A stretch of DNA of 64,000 nucleotides from Parus major (taxonomy: Eukaryota > Chordata > Aves > Passeriformes > Paridae): assembly GCF_001522545.3 (NCBI RefSeq), contig NC_031770.1:26069134-26133133 (forward strand), in the 5' to 3' direction. This document shows positions 48,984-59,522 of the stretch, piece by piece; position 1 is the stretch's first letter; each line of letters begins with the position of its first letter. The notes below the pieces were generated by a model that was not told the origin of the DNA, did no database searches, and saw only the letters and a program-made list of their open reading frames with translations. The translations under genes and the position numbers were made by a program.

Positions 48984-50550
48984 CTGCAAGGACACACATT
49001 AGATAGTTAAGACAGCAACTGAATGATCTGAATAATAATGTGAAATACAAGATCTAGAAATAAACCATATAAACAGGAAAAATTACTGGAGCTTTGGAAT
49101 GGCTAATTATATTGCACTTCATGTATTTTATGGTACATCCTATTTGATATCTAATTATAAGTACATTTCCTATGCAGTCTTCTTAATTTCTCAGGACCTT
49201 GTTCTGTCACCCGTACTCTCACTGAATAGTTCCTCTAAATGGAATGTTGTCTGGGGCAGAAGGGAGCACCAATCAGCTGTGCTGCAAATTGTCAGCCATG
49301 TTATGTATGAGCAAATCTGGCCTGGATGATAGGCACAGCCTTTGAAAAAATCTATCACCTTTCTTGCTTTTGCTTGCTGACACTGGAATGTTTGATTCCA
49401 GAAGAAAATGTGGGAGTATTGAACTCCTCTGGCTTTCACTGTAATTTCTGTACAAGTTCAGCAAGACATTGGTGCTCCCACTGCTGCATGTGTCATGTTG
49501 TCCGTATACTTTCTTTTGGAAAGGTCCATCACTTGAACACTTTAGGCTATTACAGGGGCTACCTTCCACTTGTCATGTAAGAGGATTTTTACTGATGAAC
49601 CTGAAAGTTAGAGATAAAAATCTAAATTAAAACATATTCTGGTCCTTTGTGATCATCTCTGTAAAGGAGCTAGAGAGCTGCAATGTGTGCCAAGGAATGA
49701 CTCCAGCAGAACACCTGGGATGCAGAAATAGTACAACAGAGAACATTGCTCTTTTATTACAGGACAGGAACTTTTAAGGATGGCTGAAAATTTATCTCCT
49801 GGCAATAATTAGTAAACCATAGAGAAGTCAGTACTTAGATTCCTGCATGGAGATGTAATTGTAGTACAACTACCAGGAAAATCTGCAATACTGGCTTTTG
49901 ATCCAGACAGTTTTGTAGGTTGGAGAATAGCTGTTGAAACTGGGAGGAAAGAAAGAAAGAAAAATTATCCCAGGTCAGTGCTGAATTGTTTTGGCAAAAA
50001 ACAGGAAGCAGGTTATGCAACTTTAAGCCTGGTATTTACTGTACATTTGTGTATTTCTGTTTTTGTGCTGTCTAGTAAAATATGATGCATTTGAAGCTTC
50101 CTTCCACATTTCTTCAAATTTGTGTTGCCAAGTTAGCCTGTTGCCTGCAAAATCTTTGTTCCACTGAAATACAGGGAAAATAGATTGGGTAAGAGGGAAC
50201 ATTCTGTGTATTAAGGGTTTTGCTATGAGTAAATGCCACTATGACATAAAACTCTGGAATTACAGAAGTCTGTATATTATAGCTAGAATGAGATTATATA
50301 TAAATAACTGCCTTCTGAAATAATAATAGTAATCCTGTTCTTCTTCCATTTCCTTTTAGTGAAAATTTATGAGCTCACACTTCTCTTTTATTTTTGAGCT
50401 GCTCACAAATTTTCTGAGATTGCCCAGAGATAATTAAATTTAAGCAACAAGATCCGTATACTATAGCTAGCATGATATTTCGCTCTTAATGACCATTCCT
50501 TTTCTCTTTTGTAATTTCCAGAAACTTTCAGTCTTTGCCTTGTTACTTAC
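48984..50550. other. non-coding DNA between exon candidates
   Basis: No gene recognised; a short GAAA run lies at 49945-49964. Overlapping open frames of 82-98 codons on both strands at 49191-49580 have no domain and are treated as chance. Confidence 0.5.
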
Positions 50551-50713
50551 TATCTCCAAGCAAAAAACTGACTCCATCCTATGTATCCTGTAATCAGTTA
50601 AAATTTCTATTTGAATCTCAGAATATTGGGTCAGTGGAAGGCCAGGGAACATATTTTCCAAGCTATGAGAATAATTATTGCTGAAATATGCAAATTGAAG
50701 TCTGGATGCATGT
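50551..50713 (-). other. candidate internal exon (54 codons)
   Basis: On the minus strand the acceptor TTCTCTCCATTGACAG is strong and the donor ATA followed by GTAAGT is good. The frame between them is open: one base completing a codon, then 54 codons ending in phase 0. The peptide starts HASRLQFAYFSNNYSHS and ends RIHRMESVFCLEI. No family is recognised, and it lacks the charged composition of the next candidate downstream. Confidence 0.22.
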
Positions 50714-53700
50714 CTGTCAATGGAGAGAACTTCCAAAAGCCAGACCCAGCAGGAACCTCAAAAACAAAGTGCTGGCATCAGGGAAGTTTTGGGGGAGTCA
50801 CCCTGTAACTTGGCTCCCTTCTCTGAAGTCTAAAATTTATACTGATCCTTGAGTCTTAAGAAGTGCATGTTGGTCACAATCTGTAGTGTTGTGAATGGCA
50901 TTCCTTTTGATAGGTGATTTGAACTGTCTTTGCCAAGCCAGGACTGTCTTTCTAAATATTGTTTGCATGTGCATGTTTGTTGGTTTGCTTGTTATTTTGG
51001 ACTTGGCTTCTGAAATTTGTTACGTTGCAACACCTGTCAGTAAGTATTCCAAAACGTAAGAGGAAACCTGCATTTAGGTGGTTAAATGGAATTTATTTGA
51101 ATTCAACTGCAAAATAAGGAGAGTGGTCTGTGTTCCATTTTGCATTTTGAAATTCCAGAGTTGTTCTGGAGCTTTAAAGGGGGTCCTGAATTTTAACAGT
51201 ATTATCAAAGCTTATCCATTTTCAGAGCTTTACACTAGGTGAGTTAAAAGGTTTTTCATCCTGATCCCTTGTGTTATTTGCAGTTGAATTTAAGATGGTT
51301 GAACTACAATACTAGCTGTAAACTGGATTTTCTGCTGATTTGGTTCTTCAGAAGTGGAATTTAAATCTTGCTTATAAATATTTGATAAAAAGAAACAAAA
51401 CTTGTGAAATGTGTCTGGTATTCTTAGTGTGGAATTGCTGTCCATATAAAGGTAAAATATGAGCATGGGCAAAACTACTTCTAAAAGATTATTTTTCAAG
51501 TACTTTCAAGATTACTTTCAAGTGTACCTAATAATTCTGCATCAATAAATAATTACATTCAGGTTTTAATTAAGCTGCTTCTTATTCTGGTGCATGTACT
51601 ATGGTATTCAGTCTTGGATGAGCCACAGTTTAGAATCAGACCCAAAGAATCCACACAGACTTCACAGACATCCATCAGTCTTCACAGTGCTGCCTAGAGC
51701 TGTTTTGGAGAAAATACTCCAAATTCTCCCTGGCTGACTTGATTCTTCTGTACCTCACAGAAAAAGCTGAAAATGCCTGCCAGCTGTTTTCACTTCCATC
51801 CACTCGTACGTATTGTGAAGGTTGTTTCTGGAACTACTTCAACAAGTTTGTACATATGGCTTTCTATTAGATTAGATCAATAATCCCTATAATATCATCT
51901 CAGGTGATTCTAGGAAATTGTTACATTATCAAAAAGTCTGATTTTTCAGCATTTGCAAAAGTAATTTGCCTTGGTATTCTTGGTATATTTGTCACGATGT
52001 CATGAATGTACAATCCACAGGTTTTTATTTCCAGAAGGTATTTAATGGGGGTACAATATAGTTTGTAAATAAATCTAAATCAAATTAATTATGCAGAAAC
52101 TTACAGAAGTCCCAACTCCAAAGAATTATTAATTTCAATGGTGTTTTCAAATATAAGCATTCAGAGCAAGAGCTGAATGTATCAAAAGAGAATGTGTTAA
52201 GATCCCATAGGTTGCAAGCTTTTCAATAGTTCTAGCTTACCCTTTGTAGGTACCTCTTTGGCTGAGCAAACAATACTGTGGCCCTGGGTACTCCCTTCTG
52301 CCCTGCTGCCTTCCCCCACACCCCTCCACTGCTTCCTGCAACCAGCACCACTCTGCAAACCCTCTGCACCGTGCAGCTGCTGCGGCTCGACCACGGCAAA
52401 TGTGATTACCTCAGTGAAGAACGTCTTTTAGGAAGCACTGGTATTGATTCCAGAATAATGGTCCTTTTATCTTTCACTTATTTTTCAGCTTTCAGCGAAT
52501 AGCTTTTCCTTATTATTGCTCCCATGGACCTATTTCAAAACCAGCACAATGTTTGTAGTTCAGCAGAAATAAATGGCAAGGAGCATCCTCTGTGTCTGAA
52601 TAATGAAGCAGCAAGGAAAGCATTTATAAATATATTGATAGGACAGACAGGAAGGAATTAAACACTTATGACTCTATGTAAACTGTCTTAATTCCATGAA
52701 AGAATTTTTTTAAAGCTATTTGAAGGCTGATGTTTTAGCACCTACTGGAAAAAAAAAAAAGGTTGTAGGGGTTGTAAATTAAGCATTGCTTCAATTTGAA
52801 GGATATAAATAACAGAGACAGACATGTAATCTCACAGACATGTAGTAGACTTTTCATGGCTTTTCTACATGTCCCAGAACTATGCTGAGGGAGCTGTTTC
52901 TGCCACTGGCCACAGAACTACTTGGGCTCATAAGCTCTGAGCACAAGAGCCCTGAAGCTCTGTGCTTTCAGGTATATGGTCCCTTCCCACTGGCAACTAA
53001 CTTCCTTAAAAGTTTTGCCCTAGCTAAAAGAACTTTCTGCTCACCAGCAAGCAGCTTTCTGCTTCATCTCACCAGTCCTGATTTGTGTCCTTGTTCAACT
53101 GGTTGTACACCAAATACCCTTCAACTTTTTCATCACAAAATGTCTTTCTGACCTGAGTACCTTTACTGTCTTCTTATTCTCAGTACTTTCACTAGTATTT
53201 TTACTAGTGTTTTTAGATTTAGTTATGCTATGCTGCATAGGCCCTGATTACCTTATTGTTAACCTTCACAAACAGCAGTATCTTATCTTTCCTGTGAGAT
53301 TTCCTGTAAAAGTGACAAGCAGAATGTTATAAGACTGCGTTGTGTGAAATGGCATATGCTAAATAGGATCTGAAATAGGACCATCAGTATTTCTCACGGG
53401 TACTTACAGGGTAGTGAGAACCATGTTTTTGTAAAAGTGGGTATCCTTGATAGTTTTGAGCAGAACTCTGTCCCCCTGACAAACATCTGTCAGCTGTAAA
53501 CCTGAGCTGGACACACTGTAGCAGAAATCTAGCAGAGCAGGGAACTTAAAATAAGACCCAACTCCTCTGTGTAAAAGTACTAGATTGAATCGTTTTTCCC
53601 TTCCAGCTGAAGATAAGTACAGCACTGGCAATTAGAGGGATAGTGCTGTGGGGGGAGGGTGGAAAAGGAATGCTGTTCTATACTAGTGCTAAAAGCAGAG

Positions 53701-55589
53701 ATAAGGACTTTGAATGCTGGTTATCAAGGTGGGGTTAACCCTCCCCAGTTGCATGCCTGGCAATTTGCAAAATTCATGTTCTGTTTCTTGGAAAACAATA
53801 TGTGAACCAGGCTGGGGTAGGTGCTGCTGCAAAATTTCATGAGCTTTTAGTTGTATTCAACAGCAGCTGAAATAATTTGAATATCTGACATTTTGTGGGG
53901 TTAAAGATAGGTCAGAGTTTAACCTTATAAATGAAATACGGTTAATGCTTTCTCCACATTAGATCATTTCAACATATGTATTCCATGGATGTATGAGATG
54001 GACTTGAACAAAGTGGATGGAAGCAGCAATGGTTTCTCTTGTGATAAGCAGTCCTGTCACCCTGAGAATACTCAACTGGGACATTTTTTCCTTTTGCTGA
54101 AATGCAAGGAATAGTACCTCATTATTATTTTTAAGTGTCAATTATCACTTGAGAAATGTGATGCTATTTTTTTTTTTTTAAAATTTGACCTTCCTGTGCC
54201 ATGGGACTGGATGACAGTCATGTGCTGGCAGCTCTGGAGATGGCACTGATCTGTGGCAAAAAACTATCAGAGATTTAGAGACGAATACATCACAAAAGTA
54301 GAAAATATTCAGGGATTTTATTATGACAGAGTACTTCCATATTTTATATAATTTTCTAAAGAATAACATCCTTCTATGGAATTCTTTGTGCCATAGCAAT
54401 CCATCCTGTTTTTAATCATAGGGTTCTGAGGAGTTATTAATAATGTAATTTTTATGTCCTCTAAGACATGAACTAAAAAAGCTTTCTAAACTTGCAGGTT
54501 GAAGGTTCTTCTGCAGAATCAAACTTCTTAAGAAACTTCTGATTCTCACATAATGGGGGTGGATATTTTGAAAAGGCAATAAATAGTTTTTTAATCAAAA
54601 ATTAGATGACTGCAGTTTCAACTTGTAAAGAAAATGCAGAGCAGTTAGAAAGTGCATGATAATTCTGATATGGTTACTTTCCACTGCAGCAGATTTTATT
54701 TACATATGCATATGGGTATTTCCGTAAGTAAATTTAGTTTGATTAATCTGAGAACCACTCATTTAGTGTTAGTCCAATGCTGAAGATTGTTTGATATCAC
54801 AAGCACAAAAGCATCCTGTCATCTTTCTTGTCTTTTGAGAAGTTCCCCAAATAAGTCAGTTGTTAACATAAAAATTACAGAGCATAGTAGAGAAGGGATT
54901 GAAGAAGAATAATTTAGTTCCATATATAAACAAACCCCAAACAAACAGGACATGTTGATTCCTGAGATGAATTAGCACTGTAGCAAGTAAAGATGAGATA
55001 ATTCACTGATGGACACACACTGCAGCTAGCTGACACAGGGTTATGGTATCTACTTCCTTGGTACTTAGGGGTTGGGTTTGGTGCTACATTTTAGCATAAC
55101 ATATTTAGAGTTTATATCGCCTCAGATGAGTTTTAGCTGAGGAATCAGTGGACATTGTTGAAATAACCAGGCTTATAGGAGTTAAGCTGAAGTTTTAAAA
55201 GTGTTTGTCCTTCTCTAGGCAGATCTTCAGTGAAATGAAAATTGGACTGAAAGATGTTACTGTTACATAATAGGCCAGAGAATGTTCTACTGGAACAGCA
55301 AAACTTAGAAATATTGCTATGGCTGTAAAGCATCAACTATGTATTTAAATATGTCAGTTGCTGTGGCAAAAAGAAAGTACAGACATTTGTGTTTGTCATG
55401 ATTGATTTATCACATGGAATCCTGAGATAATGCAGAAAAGAGTACAGAGCATCAGATAATATTATAGAAGTGTTAGCCAGTTTTAATTAAGGGGCATTCT
55501 TGTTTGTGTGTCTGCTCATGCTCTCAAAGAGATTGACCAGGTTCATTTTGTGAGGCTTCTAATTTTGGGGTTTTGTTCAAGTTACTTAC
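50714..55589. other. AT-rich non-coding DNA
   Basis: No gene recognised. It contains a GC-richer 130-base patch at 52270-52400 without a recognisable motif, an 8-bp-arm hairpin at 53190-53209, a 12-bp palindrome CATATGCATATG at 54703-54714, and three near-copies of TACTTTCAAG at about 51491-51522. Confidence 0.6.
53190..53209. repeat. perfect short inverted repeat
   Basis: CACTAGTA and TACTAGTG (8 bp, perfect complement) are separated by TTTT. The stem is too short to be a pre-miRNA, and no gene end is nearby to make it a terminator. Confidence 0.7.
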
Positions 55590-56100
55590 GTCACTGTTTT
55601 TTACTGGGGCTAGAGTGGGTTGGCCTCATGGGGCACTGAGGAGGTGAGGAATGAAGTCCTGTCTCCAGGTGCCAGCCCCTAGAACTGCTGCCAGCAATGT
55701 GACAGTAGGGCTTAACAGAGCAGTGGGAGCTTCTTGCAGGGCGGGGAGCTGCTAATGAGGCTACTTGGCACCACGCACTTCTTTCTTGGTGGCTGGAGGA
55801 CATCAACCATGAGCAGGCAGAGGCGCAGGTGGTGGTGCAGGCAGATAATCAAGCTAGGCTGAAGTAGGTAGAGACCAATGGGCAGCACGATTTCTACACA
55901 AGATGGCAGACCTTTGTTGATCAAAGGAAGCTTTTGAAGAAAGAAGCATTGACTGTGAGATATAAGTCCCTACCTGCCTCGCTGAAAGGCAAGTCTGTGC
56001 CTGTGGACAGGCTTTGGGGCACTTGATGGGATTCATCAATGAAATCCTATGTTTTGGCCCTTCGTGGTGTGAGACTACTGCTTGGTAGCTTGGCCCTTGC
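55590..56100. other. transition into GC-rich DNA, nature unknown
   Basis: GC content rises and long A/T runs disappear. The sequence is unlike the AT-rich DNA on both sides and has no recognised repeat consensus. Several overlapping minus-strand frames of about 60-70 codons exist, but none has a domain. It could be the shore of the CpG island or a decayed insertion. Confidence 0.4.
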
Positions 56101-56205
56101 TGTGGTCCCTTGGAGCAGGTTTGGGCTGTGGCCGCGGGTCCCTGGACAGCAGCGGCTGCAGGCGAAGCGCCGGCCGTGGTTGCGCTGGGCCAGAGCTGGG
56201 ACTCT

Positions 56206-56470
56206 GCTCGGTGTGTGCTGATCCTGGCGGGGCAGGAGAGGTGCTGAGGGCTCGGTGTGTGCTGTGGGGTGATCCTGGCGGGGNNNNNNNNNNNNNNNNN
56301 NNNNNNNNNNNNNNNNNNNNNNNNNNNNNNNNNNNNNNNNNNNNNNNNNNNNNNNNNNNNNNNNNNNNNNNNNTCGGTGTGTGCTGTGGGGTGATCCTGG
56401 CGGGGAAGGAGAGGTGCTGAGGGCTCGGTGTGTGCTGTGGGGTGATCCTGGCGGGGCAGGAGAGGTGCAG
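56206..56470. repeat. 51-bp GC-rich minisatellite interrupted by a gap
   Basis: A unit of 51 bases (landmarks TCGGTGTGTGCTG, GTGATCCTGGCGGGG, AGGAGAGGTGCTGAGG) repeats head to tail. TCGGTG landmarks occur at 56208, 56252, 56374 and 56425. The last two are exactly 51 apart. The first copy is 44 long because it lacks the seven bases TGGGGTG or an equivalent. The N run separates the second and third landmarks. Because 51 is a multiple of three, open frames run through the array on both strands; they are not evidence of a protein. Each unit has three G-runs. Confidence 0.92.
56284..56373. other. assembly gap (90 N) inside the minisatellite
   Basis: Ninety undetermined bases. The landmark spacing across the gap (122) is not a multiple of 51, so the gap length is probably an estimate and the true copy number is unknown. 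Confidence 0.98.
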
Positions 56471-56639
56471 TCGGGGCTCACACCTGGGCGGAGAGCGCTC
56501 GATGTCGGGGCGCTCCGGCCCCTCCGCGGGTGCTGTTCTGAGGCTGCGGCCGCCCTGGCAGCTCTGAGGGGCCGGGGAAGGGCACAGCCCTCGACGGGAC
56601 ACGGCAGCGACACGGAGAGTTTCCTCTTCATGGCACACG
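56465..56639 (+). other. possible first exon with ATG close to a splice donor
   Basis: The CpG-dense segment ends with ATGGCACACG at 56630-56639 followed by GTGAGA, a reasonable 5' splice site. A first exon transcribed from the island could therefore carry its start codon ten bases from the donor and encode only M-A-H before the intron. The start context (CTTCATGG) has G at +4 but not a purine at -3. No downstream exon is identified in the remaining 7 kb, so the exon may instead be non-coding. Confidence 0.22.
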
Positions 56640-56640
56640 G

Positions 56641-59470
56641 TGAGAAAGGAGAGCTGTCGGCCTGAATCGTGCATAAGAGCATTCACAAACAACTGTAACT
56701 TCTCCTGCGTCCTGTGTCTGAGGCTTTCTGTCCTATGTCAACCTGCTAAAACCCAGTGCAGCAGTTGGCTATTGCCAGGTATTTCAAGGGCTGACTTGTT
56801 AGTATAAAACCAAAATGTTTTGTTTTCCAGGCTGGCATGTGGAATTGAATGTGTGTTTAGACCAGTGATTTTGGAACTTTCTGTGCACGTGTTTTCTTCT
56901 TAAATCTGATTTCTGCTCAGATGTTCATAATGGGAAGGATTAAACAAAATCATGGGAGAAAATTAGGGATTTTAAAGTAAAACTAATTTTAATGAAGAAG
57001 TGAAGCAGGTAGGAATCCATTTATACTTTTTATACTATTCTGTGTTTGTAGATTAGAACAGTTCCTATTATCTCTTAATTTACTTAGGGTGGGACAAAGT
57101 ATATGAAACTAAAACTAGAAAAACTTTCAGTTATTTTGTTTCTGGGAAGGGAAAGTCTTGGATGTGTTAGTCTCGTGTTGACCTTTGACAGGGCCAATGG
57201 GTTTTTGGATGGGAGTTATAGCTTAAGTTGTTCTGTTTAAGCTAATAGCACAAATATTTAATAAATTGTTTCTAAGTTGTTGTGGTAACACACTTAATTT
57301 TCTTTTCAAAAATAAATCTACTTTAAATTCTAACTTTTAAGTCAGAGTAATGTTAATGAAAAGGGGCAAGGGATAACAATTTGAGTTCTCATCAAGGTGA
57401 TTTAGAAGCACATGCTTCTAAATGGTCAGGTTCTTATGAGCTGCTTACATTTTTTTGAATCATCTGCTGCTTTCTGTTCCATTTTGTCTTTCTATAAATT
57501 TGATTGTCGGTGAAGAAAGGAAATTTAAATGGTAACTTTTTTTTTTTCATTGTACACCAATATAATTACAAAAAATCCACTTGTGGCAAACAGCCTTGTG
57601 TATTCAGAGAGTGTATTTGTTTCAAATTACATATTTTTTTGAGAATTTTTGAACAGATTTGCAAATAACCTTTAAATTGGATGAATTTCTGCGTTTTCCT
57701 TAGCTTCCTACTTATGTATCTGCTTATTTATTTGAAATTTGGGAGGATAACTTTCTTCTTAATCCTCAGAATTGCCTTGTTAAGGTTGCCTAGGAAACAA
57801 GATATATACAGACCTGTAAATCATGAAGAATTTTCCTTCTTTTTCAAGTATAATGGATTTAATGGAATAGAATCATTGGAATGCATCAAAGTCAAGACAA
57901 TTTTCAAAGGCCATGAGTAACCTTCTCAGAAAAGTCACTGCCTTAAAAAGAGGGCAGAGAACATGGAGATAACACTCAGGGCGCCAGTTCAAAAGGCTAT
58001 TTTGTGTTGTGCTCATACTTCTTTATCCAAAGAAACCATACTTTTATTAATGACTGCTTTTGCTGTGTAGGTTTTTGGTGGGCTTTTTTTTGTTTTTGTT
58101 TTCAATTTTTCAGGGTTTAAAAAACGAAGTAGTTGTAATTCTGCCAATATTCCTGACTTTAACAATGCAGAAAGCCTTTCTATCAAGTTTAATGGCAGGG
58201 AAGGTCCACGCCTTTCCAGCTTGGACCTGAAAATCCTTTCCTTCTTTTTTAATTGCCTTACAAAATGGCCTACTCCTGCAAAACCACTTTCTCAAAATGT
58301 AGGGTGAATGGCTATACAGATTTCCTTCAGGAAAGAAGTACAGTCAGTCATTTGGGGGGAAAAAAACAAACCCAAAATCTATGAGTGGAAGCTTCAGAAA
58401 CACCAAGTTGACTAAAAATGTACATTTCTCTGAAAAGCAAGGTGTCCACATCACCTTGTGAAGGTGTTTGAGCGAGAGGGCCTTCCAAGTTGTGCTTGCT
58501 TATGGAGGGGTCATGCTTCCAGCTCCACTGGGTGTTTCTGAATGTCTTATTGTATAAATTAAGAAAATAGATGGGGAAAGCAGGTGGAAGTCTCTCTGGG
58601 AGATTTTGTTTTTAGCTTGCTATAATGGTTTAATAGTTAGCAGTTAGAGCTAAGCAGGTGTTTTAAGAGCTCTTATTTAACAATTATCACTCATTTCCGG
58701 GCTTCCTGTTTGTTCAGGCTGCTGGAGAACATCACAAAATAAGCCAACTGCTCTCAAAACCTCTTTAACCCATTGTCATCCAGTGAGACTGGGAAAAACC
58801 CGTGTCAAAGAGCCACGTGGGTGAAGGATGAAGGACATAGCACAAAGCTGCTGTGCAAACACTGTGGCAAATGTAAATGAAAACGAGGCTCTTGCAAATT
58901 TTGAAATGCATAGGAACATGGCATCACTGTAAAAATATAGTATCTCTGTTTCATCTCTTATTATTAGTATTTTGGGTCTGTTAGAGAAGGAACTTAGGGA
59001 AGCTCATGGAGCTCATTCAGTTTGGTATTTTTCCTTGAGTTTTTTATGTTTGGTTATTTTTTTCCTACTCCCGTAACATTTTCCATTACTTATTGGCCCA
59101 GGACATGACAGATACATGAGGATTTATGAAGAAGATGGCATTGCTTCATTACCATCCTTCAAAAACTCATGTAATGCTCAAAATATTCTTTGTTGTGAAT
59201 CATTGTGGTACATTAGAATTTGGAAAAAAATATTAGAAAGCTGTGAAAGATATCCTTTTGTCTTTAGCAATTGCTGTTCTGATGATAATATGCAAGTGAA
59301 TTTTTCATCTACTCATAACTGCTGTTCCATAGATTAGTACTAAACTATGGGGAAAGTGTGATCTTAACCAAGATTTTAAAATTAAAATACTGACAGCGCT
59401 CTGGACTTTGATATTTGGACACATAACAAACTGGAAGATTGTGAGGGCTTTTTTGGTTAATCATGTTTAG
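56641..59470. other. AT-rich non-coding DNA downstream of the CpG island
   Basis: No gene or repeat family was recognised. A nuclear-receptor-like TGACCTTTGAC lies at about 57179. The segment would be a first intron if the island is a plus-strand promoter. Confidence 0.5.
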
Positions 59471-59522
59471 ATATTAATGTGAGCCATAGACAACAATGTT
59501 GTCAAATGGCTCCCGTTAATAT
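59471..59522. other. 52-nt near-perfect inverted repeat (hairpin)
   Basis: Left arm 59471-59494 and right arm 59498-59522 pair around a three-base AAT loop. Segments ATATTAA, G, GAGCCAT and GACAAC (21 bases) pair by Watson-Crick rules, with one G-T pair, one mismatch and one small A/AA internal loop. The centre reads GACAACAATGTTGTC, which resembles two head-to-head SOX-type ACAAT sites. Pairing fades in the flanks. Possible roles are a dimer-binding regulatory element, a structured RNA, or the remnant of a small palindromic transposon. A three-base loop is smaller than usual for a pre-miRNA. Confidence 0.7.

Larger units (their letters stand above)
56101..56640. promoter_or_regulatory. CpG island (possible promoter)
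   Basis: The segment is GC-rich. From about 56465 to 56640 it is very dense in CpG (about 17 in roughly 150 bases by eye) and includes a GGGCGG Sp1-type box. Elsewhere in the window CpG is rare, as expected for methylated vertebrate DNA, so this island is probably protected from methylation. Its upstream half is a 51-bp minisatellite. Direction of transcription is not shown; a possible plus-strand first-exon donor is listed separately. Confidence 0.65.

Noticed and set aside
56047..56692. Open frames of 205-211 codons on the minus strand and 94-112 on the plus strand across the GC-rich island
   Set aside because: They run through 90 undetermined bases and a 51-bp (three-divisible) minisatellite. 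A repeat of that period keeps any stop-free frame open on both strands, so length is not evidence of coding.
59471..59522. Calling the hairpin a microRNA gene
   Set aside because: The stem is long enough to consider, but the loop is only three bases and there is no expression evidence, so it is reported as a hairpin of unknown role.
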